In this document: positions 34,875 to 46,944 of the stretch, piece by piece
How the letters are laid out: each line of letters begins with the position of its first letter
Position numbering within the stretch: the first letter of the stretch is position 1
Assembly (NCBI GenBank): GCA_024704765.1
Contig: JAKMXF010000295.1
Coordinates: 62,001-126,000, forward strand
Reading direction: 5' to 3'
Length of the DNA stretch: 64,000 nt
Origin: Oopsacas minuta
Taxonomy: Eukaryota; Porifera; Hexactinellida; Lyssacinosida; Leucopsacidae
Translations under genes and position numbers: made by a program
The notes under the pieces: model-generated
Database searches by the model: none
What the model was told of the DNA's origin: nothing
Seen by the model: the letters and a program-made list of their open reading frames with translations, nothing else

Positions 34875-35906
34875 ATTTAAAGTATACTAACTAAGTTGTC
34901 TAAATTATCAGTGCATACCCATGCCAAATTCAATGATTTCGACTACTTTGGATTAATTGTTTTCTCCATACCATCCACAATACTTTATTGAATGCTCCTT
35001 TGATTTTCGATTGTGTTTTTGTCTGTAAGGTTATCATGTTAGGTACATTTCGACCGAAAGGCTTAAGACCTTGTTTGGAATAATTTTATGACATTGTGGA
35101 AATGTGAGAAGAGCCAAGTCAATTTGGAAAATGAATTCGGATATGCTAGGAACTCAAAGAATATTATCTGCGGTATGTAGCTATCTCCTTTATTATATTT
35201 ATATATATATTATAATTTTAGCAACTATATACTTAGTACTACAGTACAAAAACGGTTAAATTCCTATGTTAAGCAAATTATATGATCACATTTGGAGTTT
35301 ACCCTCTTGCTGAAAAGGAACACTATAACTTACCACATCTTGTTAACGAATTCACGCCCCAAAAAGAGATTTTAGCACCTTTTTTTATGTCATAAAATCA
35401 CACACTTCAAGGCTGTATTCGGTTAATACAAAATTCAGAGCCGAATTCTCTCATATGTTTTGCAAAGAACTTTAATATGATATCGGCCCCTGCCCGATCA
35501 TTAACTAAAGCCCGCTAATTGGGACTTTTGCTGTTAGATTCCCCTAGAATTTTGCCATAATCATACTTTCATTGTGTTATACATATATTCAAATGAGATA
35601 GATCAATTCTGATTGTATAATACATTTTAAGATTCTGTATTACCCCAGCATGAATATTTTGGAAGGTCTAGAGAATATATTGTTGACTTATTAGCATTTT
35701 ATTTATATGCAATAAGTAACATTTATAGAGAATGTGTCTGCCTCTTCGGATGTAAACACAAATGTCGTAACAATAGACTGCATTTCAAAATATTCATATA
35801 GAATCAACTCCGCTGTATCAGGACACCCGTTTCAACCCTTTTGTCCCGATTAAACAGACTTTCCAATTCACCAGAGATTTTCTAATAGTATTACTAAAAG
35901 AGCAGA
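34875..35906. other. AT-rich spacer
   Basis: No coding signal or repeat recognised apart from short TA runs near 35200. Confidence 0.5.
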
Positions 35907-36149
35907 TATGGGGTCAAGTAACAATGTATTTGTATTCGAGAGTATTGAAATACTTTTTCAAGTATTTGTATTGTATTTGTATTTTAACTTTCCCTAAATT
36001 TAATGAACGTTTTTGTATGTATATGTTAATACTTTCAAATGTATTTAAATTATTACAAAGCGTTATGAATACAATCAACCATTTATTATAACGTGTTAGC
36101 ACTAAAACATTGGAAAAATTTCTTGCTGTTTGAGCACGTAACAATTCTC

Positions 36150-36640
36150 AACAGGGTATTGTATAATCGATCATATTTGTTTAAATTCATTTTAATTTAG
36201 CTAGTATTCAATGGATCGCTGCTAATGGGCCATTGTCTGCAGATTTTCGGATATTGTCTTGACACTTGAAATAGCCTTTGGACAATTGAAATTCCACTTA
36301 CCTGATTGATTTCCGAATCCTTTGCTTCAACATCCTGAAGGATTTAGGTTTCCCACTCACCTTCATGAACTTTGGATTTCAAATAACCGGAGAAATCCTT
36401 ATGAAACTTTTCTAAGAAAGGAATTAGATACTTTTTGCACATTGATTTTGGTAAATTTTGCCAGTAATTGAAAATTCCGAGGGCAAAAGTATGGCTCCGA
36501 TATACCTTCTTTCGAAATTGCTAACCAAATTAGAAGTTTATGTGGGTCCTTGGATTTACGAATATCTGATTCTAGGATTCAGAAACTTGGCTGAGAGAGA
36601 TTCTGAAATGTAATAACCCTTATTGACATTGATATTCTCA
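36150..36640 (-). pseudogene. Mariner-like transposase, 3' part, heavily decayed
   Basis: Reading away from the hAT: TKDENINVNKGYY, then a block resembling ISKEGISEPYF followed by KIYQNQCAKS and LIPFLRKFHKDFSGY-like text spread over two frames. These are typical of the middle of a widespread arthropod mariner lineage. Many stops. It continues the gene whose start lies at 39530-39025. Confidence 0.5.
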
Positions 36641-36642
36641 TC

Positions 36643-36650
36643 CTTTAGTA
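36643..36650. repeat. hAT target duplication (left), CTTTAGTA
   Basis: Matches 39014-39021 (CTTTAGTC) at 7 of 8 positions. Confidence 0.85.
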
Positions 36651-39013
36651 CAGGGGTTCTCAACCTGGGGTACGCGTACCCCTAGGGGCAAGCTAGGTGT
36701 TTTTCGAGGAGTACGCTAGATATTTTCGAGGGATCCGCTGAACCAACTATAAATGTATAGAATTATTATGAAATTCTGTCTAGTAATTGCTTCTGATACG
36801 AGACCTGTTAAATTAAACCGTTATTATGACAGTATAGTTTGGTTAATTAGGATAGGTTGCTAATTACCAGTGTATATTTTGACGCGGTTTATGAATGGAC
36901 AAATTTATGCTGGGCGGATACAATTTATGAGCTTCATTTGACTATACCATTTTAGGGTTTCAATTTCTAGATATAAATTCTAAAATTAATTGTTTTTCAC
37001 ATAATTTTACATCAAGTTCAAATTTGAACCGTTACTCAAATGGCAAATTCATTGCCTAAGGAATCGGGGGGAAAATGAAAATATAGTGATAATTATATTC
37101 AACACGGTTTCACACTAGAGCTGAAAAATGTACGCGAACTACACAGTGCGTAGTGTGCTTTGAGTCCTTTCTGATCAATCGATGAAGCCAAGCTTCCTCA
37201 AGAGGCATCTTACCGGATGTCATCCAGAGTTAGTAGATAAAGATACTGCATTCTTCAAACGAATGGAATCGGAGTGAAGAGGATGCGTTTAGATAAGAGT
37301 GGTCATTAAATCAAATAAATCAAGCAAGCCTTCGTGCCTCATACATGCTTGCTCTGAGAATCGCTCAAGACAAAGCTCCAAATACAACCGCTGAGGAGCT
37401 CATGCTACCATGTGGCAAACACATCGTTCGCTGTCTAATTGGAAATGAGGGAGAGAAGAAGATCTGTTATGTATCTCTCTCCAACGATATAGTGTAACTG
37501 CGAATATGTGATATTGCAGAAGATATTTAGCAGCAGGTAGCAACAGAAATACGTTGTGCACTTCTGAACAAATTTGCAATCCAGCTAGACGAGTCGACTG
37601 ATGTATCTAGTTGCGCTCAGCTACTTGTTTTCGCAAGGTACATTAAGGATGGATACTTTAAGGAAGAATTCCTGTTTTGTCATTGTCTGGAATCCACTAC
37701 AAGAGGAGAGGATGTTTTCATTCAAGTTTCTGAATATTTTGAGAGAAGAAGACTATCATGGAACAATGTAACCGCATGCACTACTGATGAGGCTCCTGCT
37801 ATGCTTGGCAATCGTTCAGGATTTCGGACACAAGTGAAAGCAGTCAATCATGGTACTAAGCATATCCACTGCCTGATACACCTATATGCTCTGGCATCTA
37901 AGACGCTACCATCTGAGCTAAAAGCAACCCTTGACGATGTAATTAATATGGTTAATTTCATCAAGTCAAGCGCTCTCAATACTCGTCTCTTCCGATTATT
38001 GTGCCAAGAATTTGATGATGAACAAAATATGCTGCTCTTTTACACCGAGGTTCGTTGGCTTTCTCGCGGAAACATGTTGTCTAGAGTGCACTTTTTGAGA
38101 AAAGAGATGGCAGAATTCTTTGAGCGCAGCGAGCGAGCCAAATCAAGAGTTTTTGCGACAAGTTGCAAGATAAAGCATGGATTATTAGACTCTCTTACTT
38201 AGAGGATGTTTTCTCACGATTAAATATCCGAAACAAGTCACTTCAAGGAAAGTGCACAACTGTAATTGATTTCATTGATAAAATTCGAGCTTCATAAAGA
38301 TGTTGGATTTATGGGAAAGAAAAACCAAGGAAGGAAATCTAGACATATTTGAAACTGTCAACTTTTCTTGAGGGAGAAGAAATGAAAAAGGAAATAATGG
38401 AGCCAGTGCAAGGGCATCTTTCCTGCTTGAAAGAAGAGTTCAAATTATACTTTCCAGACCTGAGTGAGTTGGATCGCACGTTGATTCGAAATCCGTTCCT
38501 TGTAGATGTGCGTTTAATACCCAACAATGTGCACGAAGATTTCATTGAATTTTTGAACGATTCTACAGTACGAGATGCATTTGAAACTTTGCCATTGATG
38601 AACTTCTTGTCTAGAATGAGTCTACATTTCCCTAGTGTCGCTGCCATGGCTGTGCGTGGGCTGCTGATGTTTCCAAGTACATATTTCTGCGAACAAGGAT
38701 TCTCAACACTGTTAAATATAAAAACAAATATCGTGCTCGTTTATGCGTAGAGCCTGACCTGCCTGTAGCTTTATCTAAAACCGAACCAAGAATTGATGAA
38801 CTTGTAAAAGCAAAGTAGGCCCAGCCGTCTCATTTATCTTTGTCTTAATTATTCAACTTTTCTAAATAAGTAAATTATGTTGTGTTCATGATATTACAAA
38901 TTATTTCAACGTATAATAATTTAGCGGAATATTGCTAAATTTGAATCGAGGGTACCTGGACATTTACTTTCGCCTCAGGGGGTACGCAGTTCGTAAAAGG
39001 TTGAGAACCCCTG
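36651..39013 (+). mobile_element. hAT transposon (ZBED5/SCAND3-like), 2.36 kb
   Basis: The left end CAGGGGTTCTCAACCTGGGG and the right end reversed CAGGGGTTCTCAACCTTTTA are inverted repeats; GGGGTACGC motifs follow on both sides. The 8-bp flanks agree at 7 of 8. It is inserted inside an older mariner pseudogene. Confidence 0.93.
37090..38818 (+). pseudogene. hAT transposase (ZBED5/SCAND3-like), broken
   Basis: The start region (37120-37280) retains a zinc-finger remnant (MKPSFLKRHLTGCHPELVDK) with stops. A long open stretch from about 37531 to 38202 carries FAIQLDESTDVSSCAQLL (first catalytic Asp), CTTDEAPAMLG (second Asp kept, the usual Gly replaced by Glu), HCLIHLYALASKTLP and EVRWLSRGNMLSRV. 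After a frameshift 38349-38750 carries LSELDRTLIRNPFLVDV and FPSTYFCEQGFSTLLNIKT, the dimerisation motif. The tail continues in another frame with KYRARLCVEPDLPVALS and KTEPRIDEL to about 38818. The family is known for domesticated copies in vertebrates (ZBED5, SCAND3); this one is a dead transposon gene. Confidence 0.9.
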
Positions 39014-39021
39014 CTTTAGTC
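39014..39021. repeat. hAT target duplication (right), CTTTAGTC
   Basis: Partner of 36643-36650. Confidence 0.85.
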
Positions 39022-39024
39022 CGA

Positions 39025-39530
39025 AATACGATGCGTCATCCGTCACAATTTGAGTTGCGCTTGATGGGGGAAAAAAGTCTCTCCGTAATTTTAGACTCCT
39101 GGACTTAGCCCTCAATTCTTTTTCGGGTTGCTATCTTGGACTCTCTTACGCTTACGATATATAACACCATTCTTTTGACAATCTCACGAATATATGATTG
39201 AGAGAGATCGAATTTTTGAGCCATTTTTCTGGTATAGACTCCTATTCTATTGCTAATTGCACAATAGGGATCGTCGGGGCCTCTTGGGCATTTGAAAGAC
39301 TTGCGACCGCTACTCAACTTCCTGTATAAGTTCCTCCATTCTTGATAGTAGAAATGATGCTGTAGATAGTAGATTTTGCAATTCCAAACGCCAAAAAATG
39401 CTTAATACTATGATATATCTCATGCTCAGAATTTTTACGACAAAATTGTCCAATAATATGTCGCCGTTGTGCCACTTTCTAATGATCCATCTCCAGATGC
39501 TATTTTCTAGAATAATCAAAATGGTTTGAA
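39025..39530 (-). pseudogene. Mariner-like transposase, 5' part
   Basis: Minus-strand text in two frames. An N-terminal helix-turn-helix lies at about 39490-39320 (KWHNGDIL-type region, then ISTIKNGG). The second half is at 39317-39105 with RIGVYTRKMAQKFDLSQSYI and REIVKRMV, typical of the mariner paired-like DNA-binding domain. It then runs toward TDDASYFGL, the first catalytic Asp region, right at the hAT junction (39021). The remaining catalytic domain lies beyond the hAT at 36640 and below. Confidence 0.6.
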
Positions 39531-40165
39531 TTTGAAATCAATTTATAAGTAACGCATTGGGGAACAATGATTCATGAATTTGGAAATATCTCGTTGTTAT
39601 GGTGAACTATAAAATATGTCTATAATTTTCGTGCTAACCCATTACACACATACTAAGAACAAGTTATTCATATATGAGCTAGATGAAAATATGTTGTTAA
39701 CCCAACAACAATGACAAAGTCCCACTAAATGATCTCCAGATTTTTCAATGTGCCTGAAGGCATTAAAGGCACTTTTCCAAAAATGCAAACTATGCCCATC
39801 AGAACTATTTGGTCGTACTAAGGTACATCAAACATAAATTCTCCACCTCAAGGTATTAGTGAGTTGTTTATTAAGGTTTATTTCTTGTATATGCAGACGG
39901 TACTTAGGTCAAATACTTTCTAGTGAATTGCATATTAATCATCATTCGTCTATTAATTGGAGACGGGTGCGGGGAATGAGATTTTGCTAATATGATATCC
40001 ATGGTCGGGTCAAAACATATTAGAAATTGCATCGGTTTTGGAGAATTGCGTTTGTATTTGTATTATATACATTGCCATTTAAGAGTATTTGTATTTGTAT
40101 TGTATTTGAGAGTTTCACTAGTATTTGTATTTGTAATTGAAATCTTTTCAAGATATTTGACCCCA

Positions 40166-42307
40166 TGTTGCTAAAGAGTAACGATAATCTATTTTTCCTA
40201 TCAAGATTCTCCTTAATGAATTTGCAAACTCTATGGTTGAACCAAACCCATCAAATATAGGAACTTTAACTTTTTCGTATAATTTAGTGCCATCCATGAA
40301 TTAGGTGGATAAGTATTATTAGGTGGATAAGTATTATAAATAGATTTGATTTTTATAATTTATCCGAAATTAACTTTATATTTAATTTTTGTATATGTAC
40401 CGAGCTTTTGAGTTTCCAAACTCTCTATAATATCATGTTGATTGGGATAGAAATTTTCACTCGATTATCAGAGTTCTTCCGATTAAGCGGAGTTTGTGCG
40501 ATAACCGAAAGTATTTAGTATTAAATTGAAGGGAGATTATTCCATTGCTGGAGATTGCGACTTCGTGTATTTCCATTTAAGTCGAGCTCAACAAAATTTC
40601 TACAAGTTATATGGCTGGTTCAAGTGATTGTTTTGGATATTAATTAGTTGATTTTTGACATTTCAAAAGAATCTAAATCAAGCATTTGTAAAGAGATACC
40701 GGTAAAATCCAGGAAATTTATTCTGATCCAAATCCAATGATTCCGATTTGCTATGTCAACAGGGCTAGGTTGGTTGGCTTAATTAAGTGGTCGGTTAAAA
40801 CCATTTGTAAATTACCGGTTAACCGGCTAACCACAGCAATTATTCGTAAATCTAACATGTCATTAATACTCATTCTTGATTCGATTGTAAGTTACATTAC
40901 TATTTGCTTTCAATTTCCTCCACTAACGATAGTTCACAAGTCTTTGGATCAAAAATTTACGGTTGTTTATTGGCTGTGACGACATTATGGGTACCGGGAT
41001 CGTGTGAATTCACTATGCAGTAACTGTACTGGTACTGCAATGGATTAGTTTATAGTACCAGTATGGGGGATCGGAGAAATTTTGTTAGATTATAGTTAGA
41101 CCTCCAAATGACAACAGTATACTGAATCAAACATCCTAAGCGACATCTAAGGGATAATGAAAGATCTATCTAATGTAAAATTTGGAACTATGCTAAGAAA
41201 TTATGAAGAATAACACCAAGACTGCACTCTGATGCAATTTTATAATTACTGCAGAAATTTTTCGGCGTAGATAGAATGGAAATCTCAATTATTCTTGAAA
41301 TTTGTGTATGATCGCATCGACAACTCCTTTGTAACCAAAAATAATCAATCACTAAATGCGAAATATACACTCCTATTCACAGTGCCATAGCAAACAATAC
41401 CTAATGCGACTATAATTAGGCATAATAAACCATTTATATGGAAATATTCTTTTTCTTGTACCTCAAAGTGAAATTGTACGATCCGGGTAAAGGCGCTGTA
41501 GCTACCTTTTGTTTATTACTTATGTTTTACTTCTAAAAATACTTGCATATTTTTATCCGACAAATATGTCGCTATCTAGGCTCGTCCTTACACGACAGAA
41601 ATATACGTCGAACGATCACTTCCTTTATGTTAATGTTTCTGTATATCTAAGTATTGACATCTGATATGTGGTATTTCCTACATCGGTAGTAAGAATAGGT
41701 GTAAGTGATAGAAAATTGCTCCATTGCTTGTGAATACTTTTCTTACCGGATCCAGAAGAAGTTTTGAAATTAATCGATCGTATCGTTTGATTTTGCAGGA
41801 AGTTATCTATCAATTCTCTAATATTCTGAATTGATAATATTTTATCGGAAGAATGCCAAAAAGAATAATCCCCTCCCTTTCGCTTATTCAGGGAAACACC
41901 TTTTCTAATTCTCTTGAGTCTTGTTTATTTTGCAATTGTTTTTTAGGACTGTTTCTGGCGTAACAGCTGTTATTGTTGTCACCGCAGGTGTGTTAATTAT
42001 ATGGGAGGCAAAACAAGATCTTATCTATTCTAGGTATGGTGCGTTTGAATTCTCTTTTCGTTTACCGTGTTTGAATCTACTTCAGATTCTTGATTGATGG
42101 GTCTGAGTTATTTGTTGGCTAGCTTCCTTTTCATAACTATCTACATTAATATTGCTGGCTTTGTGAGTATATCTACAAGATAATTTCTTTGTATAAATCA
42201 GCTCTTTTATGGCTACCGCATTATTCCGGATGATTAATGTCCACGACAATAGTTAGATGCTTGCCAAACTCCCCTTTTTCAAGATTTTTAGCTAATTTAC
42301 TTGTCTG
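40166..42307. other. AT-rich stretch without identified gene
   Basis: A segment at about 40765-40850 resembles 22810-22930 (GGTTAAAACC and GGTTAACCGG motifs), a dispersed repeat. No coding signal is otherwise recognised. Confidence 0.4.
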
Positions 42308-42432
42308 CATAGGTGCCAAACCGTGGGCGCAGGGCTCGAGCCCCTAATTTTGTTACAGCAACATAGAACTAATGTAAATATATGTGTCAGCTCCTCTGGA
42401 TCGTTGAAATTTCTTGAACGTTTGGCACCCTG
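42308..42432. mobile_element. Small hAT-like MITE, 125 bp
   Basis: The left end is CATAGGTGCCAAACCG; the right end reversed is CAGGGTGCCAAACG. Flanking 8-mers CTTGTCTG and ATTGTATG agree at 6 of 8. No coding content. Confidence 0.55.
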
Positions 42433-42924
42433 ATTGTATGTATCGGTATGCCATCCCTGACTTGTAGAGTTATGCCCTCCAAACTCTCCACTTTCGGCAT
42501 TTATGCTTTAATATCTTCTTTTCTTTGCAACTCACAACGCTATAATCCAGGAAGGTTATATGTTGTTACTTTGAAATGAATATATTTCTATGGATTAATT
42601 GTTTTGAACCAAACTTTGCGAAATATTTCGCATACGACACTGGCAATTGAAATCTCGTGTTTTCTAAATACATCCACTAATAATCCTTGTTTTTTATTGA
42701 CGAGGTGGTATACCCTCACTCAGTGCCGTCACCGGGGGGCATGGTGCCAGGCTTTTGGAAATGAATTATGTTTACACGTATGTCTATATTGTGTGGCGAA
42801 TACAAGAATTCAAGGCTGAATTTTATGTAATGTCTCCAGTTAATTGCATGGGAAGAATCACTCAACTTTACACTCGGAAATCCTGGGTACTCCCTCCATT
42901 GGAGGCCCAACAGTTGGTATTATC

Positions 42925-43240
42925 CAGCTATCTTATATTATCCAACTGTTTGTAATGTATATCACCAAGGAGTTCATATGCAATTCTATCAATAGGTTTT
43001 CTCTCAGGATAATTAGTGCATTAACTGGTGCAATTTGAAATAGAAAGTATTGATTAACCTTCAACTCCATTATACTCCTTTGCTTTTGATGGATCACCAC
43101 CGTATTTAGTTTGTAGATCCTCAAAAGATATACAATAATGGTTTCAGTCACAGTGTTCCCCAAGAGATTCTTTGTGTGCATTGTAGGTGCAGTAAGGACA
43201 TGGAAGACGTGCATTGGCTCCCTTATCCCACAGCTTATGT
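42925..43240 (-). pseudogene. Coding remnant with Cys/His motif, unknown multicopy-type protein
   Basis: The minus-strand frame from about 43240 reads KLWDKGANARLPCPYCTYNA, then HKESLGEHC, FEDLQTKYGGDPSKAKEYN and, after shifts, PIDRIAYELLGDIHYKQLDN. The CPYC plus spaced His residues suggest a zinc-binding motif; I recall similar text in repetitive arthropod proteins but cannot name a family. Stops interrupt it. Confidence 0.35.
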
Positions 43241-43335
43241 TAATTCCCTGATACTAGTGATAATGTACGATCAGAGATATATTCGCCAATAATATGTATA
43301 TATACACATAAATACATATTAGGTTTAGTAATATA

Positions 43336-44460
43336 CAGTCTGTCAACTTGAAATTGGGAAGATCTTTGTTTTTCCCTAGCTACAAGTACATTTAGTGTAT
43401 TTCTATTCTAAATATGTTATTAGAATTCTTAAACAAATCAATAATATAGTAGGCCTAATAATTTATCTTATTTCCGTTACTTTTCCGTACTAATTTGACT
43501 CTTTTTGGCATCGATGACCAAAATGGACGTAAAAATTCATGTTCTAAAGAATTCCATACTTCATTTAACTCCCTTTCCAGCATATTTAAATTTCGTGGTG
43601 ACTTCAAATCGATATCTCTCTTGATCCACGACCAGAGGTTCTCGATCGGATTCAAATCCGGACTACAAGCAGGCCAATCCATCCTATGTATCCCTTTCTC
43701 CTCCATGTATCCTTTAGCAAGGTTGCACGTGTGTTTGGGATCGTTGTCTTCCTGGAAAACCCATCCATCAGGGTACAAGACACTTGCTTGTTCTACTAAA
43801 CATTCGTGCAGAATGTCACAGTAAAGTCGCCGGTGAGATTTTCTCTGAAAACCTTGATAGGAAACGTTCCACGTGCTGAAAACACTCCCCAAACATTCAA
43901 TTTAGGAGAGTGTTTCGTACTGGGTTTTACTGGTTTCGAATCACCTTTACACCGGACATATACTCTGCCACCAGCTAGCCAAATGGACATCTCATCGCTA
44001 AATATCGCTTTCTCCCAATCTCTACATCTGTTAGACTTAGCCCAATCGACACGATAAGCCTTATGGGTTTGTGTAAGCATCGGAATCTTTCTAGCAACCT
44101 TGCGGGTGAAGCCACGCCGCTTCATCTCAATCCTTACAGCCTCGTGTGAGAACGATAGACCCCGCCTTTTGTTACATTTGCAAGTCAACTTCCTCTCAGA
44201 TGACCTAGGATTGTTGATTGCCAAACTAGCAAGTGATCTAGCGTTATTTGCTTTGATCTGACACTGTTTCCCGGAACCAATCTTTCTATCAACGGATTCA
44301 GCTTTCTTCAATTTGGGAACAGTGCGATAAACTGTACTTTTTGGAACTCCAGTTCTTCGAGATAATTCCATACAATTCGTGATTCCTGGTCGAAAAGTAT
44401 CTTGATATTGTTAGGCTGTTCTTGCTCGTTTATTTTAAGGTTTTGAATTGATGAAAGTAA
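43336..44460 (-). mobile_element. Tc1-like element, one end visible
   Basis: TA followed by CAGTCTGTCAACTTGAAATT at 43336 is a Tc1-style terminus at the 3' side of the transposase. I could not find the matching terminus on the other side (a weak AAATTCAAGT near 44495 was considered). The interior is the DD34E transposase. Confidence 0.6.
43455..44460 (-). pseudogene. Tc1 transposase (DD34E), at least two frameshifts
   Basis: The N-terminus is split between the frame at 44308-44616 (KINEQEQPNNIKILF) and the frame 44371-43796, which holds the paired-like HTH end (MELSRRTGVPKSTVYRTVPK), then FSHEAVRIEMKRRGFTRKVA and IFSDEMSIWLAGG (first catalytic Asp). The frame shifts again between 43892 and 43796 into 43892-43455 with WVFQEDNDPKHTCNLA (second Asp) and CSPDLNPIENLWSWIK. 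There are 34 residues between the second Asp and the Glu, the classic Tc1 DD34E spacing. Full length would be about 335 codons. Confidence 0.9.
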
Positions 44461-46930
44461 AGAATTATTAGCGAAGAAATAGAAGTGTTGCGAGAAATTC
44501 AAGTAATAAATACTTATATAGAATATTTGATTAGTAACTAAGTATAAATTGAAATATTGTCTTGATGTAGCAGAACTTGAATCTGGTATTCCATTATTGA
44601 ATAAGATCAAATACAAATTAATTGTATGTCTAAGAAAAATAGAATTAATACTGGTGGCATAGTGCTCTATTTGATTATTTTTCAGTTACTTTCGGCAAAA
44701 ATTCTAACCAATATATAAATTCTAAAAGTGTACGAAGGTGTAGAATTTTTTACACTTTCGAATGGTGTGAAAAAATTGGCACTTTTCCTTTCATAATTTA
44801 TTCCTAATGTCCAGATAAAAGTTTGACAAGCGTGAAATAGTGGCACTTATTGTCCCATTGATTAGCAGAAGGGAGGAGCGCACCCGAAAAATATCTTCAA
44901 TATTTCTCACACCATATATCGCCTTAATTCTATCCAGTTTTGGCTGCACGGCTTTTACGGAGCAAAAATGTATAGTCAGCTCAGTAAATTTTCAACGAGA
45001 GTGTTTATTCATTGGTTTCTCATCGTCGAATCATGAAATTCCATTGGAATCTTTTTCCACACTTTCTTGTTCAATAGAATCGTAAGTATATATGAACCAT
45101 TTTCTCTTATATTGCAACAACTATATGACAATCTAGGCAAGGAAGGTGATTATCGCAAAAGTTGCTGGGTTAGCAATAGAGATTTTCAATAGTGGCGGGT
45201 ATAGTGGATTTTTTTGTCATGTAGCTGTTGACATGGTCCTATTCTTACTTGATCGCGAGATACTTTCTTGCCGAATTTGAGGAACAACTTTTATGAAAAC
45301 ACCAAAGAATTGGGCGAAAGTATTGAAATCGTTTCATTACATGCTACCCTCACAAAACCAAGTTGTTCAAAGTAAAATTGCAGGAATGGAGATTGCTGAG
45401 CTGGAACTTTCACTTTTCAGTCTAGGCCTTGCCCTCTTTGTCTCCTATCTATCACCTCTATTTCTTCTTGATTTTCATCAAGCTTCTATCGATTTTCAAA
45501 CTTATTTCAATTTTCTGTCTATTTTCTAACGATTTAAATCGGTGTTGTTTAGTTCTAAACTATAGCTAATTTTGCCTTTGAACTTTGCTGGGTGCGGAAT
45601 GAGCTCTACGTTCAATTATTATACATGCCAATTTCTAATCGTTGTAGAGTACTCCATAGGCTTAATACTAATTTTGAAGATTCATTTTTGTCATAAAAAA
45701 GAGACATTATTTCAGTGCTATCGACTAAAGGTGTTGGAGTGACGGCTTGAACGGCCCGGAATTTGCACTCATAGAGAATATCTGAATAAAGACATACACA
45801 TTTATATTTAGTCTTTTGCCGGATATATCAGCCTTAAATCTGTCTCGTAAGTGATAAATTGTAGGCAATATGGAATAAATTTCCTTGATAAATTGAATGA
45901 TATATTTATGATTGTTATGATATTTGTGTCTGAACAAGATCGATGGGCAAAGTGAGTATGGAATTTTATCATTACTTTTGTATTAGCACTTGGTTGGCAA
46001 TCTCAAATTTACTCTGAGTTCTGACCCGATACTTGAATTTATACCTTATCTTTGTTCACCCTCAAAATTGATTTAGTTGCTGTTATCTTTTATAGATCTT
46101 ATAACATTGCTCTTGCTATATTTATTTATATAATTTCTTCATCTAGATCGAAGATTTGCCTTCCATTTCTTTCCTTTCTATTTCCATATTTTTTCTATGA
46201 TATATTTGCTATGTACTGCTCGTATTGTTCTAGGAGTCATCATTCAAGTTTTCGCATTTACACTATATTGGGCTTTGTCCGAAATTATACTCTATATCTC
46301 CTTCATCATTTGGCTCTAATTGGACTTGGATTTCCCATATCTTTCAATTTTCAGGTTAGTTTATTTTAAATCTATCCATATTTTCATAACTTCGCCTAAT
46401 AGCAAGATGCAAATGGGGGTAGTCGTGTTGAAAACTTTGATACCTCCTGTTTTGAGAAAAACCTCACGTTTCTCTTTGGAATATGCCATTTACTCTCAGA
46501 ATTATCGGAAAAAGCTTTCGTATCAATTGCAGACCCAACCCGATCTACTAACGGCTAGATTTAAAAATTTGAAACCCTTTCAAATGGTATATGCCATGTC
46601 CACTAACAAAGAGACTTGATTTTCCATTGTGGAGTATTTTGCGAAAGTTAGATACATTGGAACTTGCAAGAGACCTACTTGGCTTGAAGGTACTTTGGGT
46701 TACTCAAAATGCGATCATAAATTTTGTAATGATTGTATTTGTCAAGTTGGTTATTTTCGAAATTGATTCACGGTGGACAAATGCATCACATTTTTATTGA
46801 GTATTTTTAATAACCACGATCTTGGCGGATTTCGCAGTTGCCCCCAATTTTATCCCCATCATTAATATTATTATAGTTGAACTCTGTGCAAACTTACTAT
46901 TTGTATATTTGATGGAAATTTACTAAAACC
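44461..46930. other. AT-rich stretch without identified gene
   Basis: Several open frames of 70-105 codons (for example 46052-46369, hydrophobic) show no recognised motif. Long frames in AT-rich hydrophobic sequence are expected by chance. Confidence 0.4.
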
Positions 46931-46944
46931 TAAAAGAGGGGTTC

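Larger units (their letters stand above)
35909..40165 (-). mobile_element. Old mariner-like element split by a hAT insertion
   Basis: Candidate ends are TGGGGTCAAGTA at 35909 (preceded by TA) and, reversed, TGGGGTCAAATA ending at 40165 (followed by TG). Just inside both ends are GTATTTGTATT-rich tracts. The minus strand codes the N-terminal half of a mariner-like transposase at 39530-39025 and a C-terminal part at 36640-36150, separated by the hAT at 36651-39013. Without that insertion the element would be about 1.9 kb. Confidence 0.55.

Noticed and set aside
40030-40145. GTATTTGTATT tract as telomere-like or satellite DNA
   Set aside because: Irregular unit length and located just inside a candidate mariner terminus; better explained as subterminal low complexity.
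42724-42745. CAGTGCCGTCACCGGGGGGC as a hAT terminus
   Set aside because: Looks like a hAT start, but I found no partner end or duplication.
44485-44520. AAATTCAAGTAATA as the right terminus of the Tc1 element
   Set aside because: Only about ten bases resemble the left terminus and no TA follows at the right place.
46052-46369. 105-codon hydrophobic frame as a membrane protein gene
   Set aside because: Composition follows AT-rich background (Phe, Ile, Leu, Tyr, Ser), no start context or family resemblance.
46763-46775. CACGGTG as a possible left terminus of the first RAG1-like copy
   Set aside because: It differs from CACAGTG, is not followed by TGGCA or the ATTAGCC block, and no matching right end or 5-bp duplication was found.
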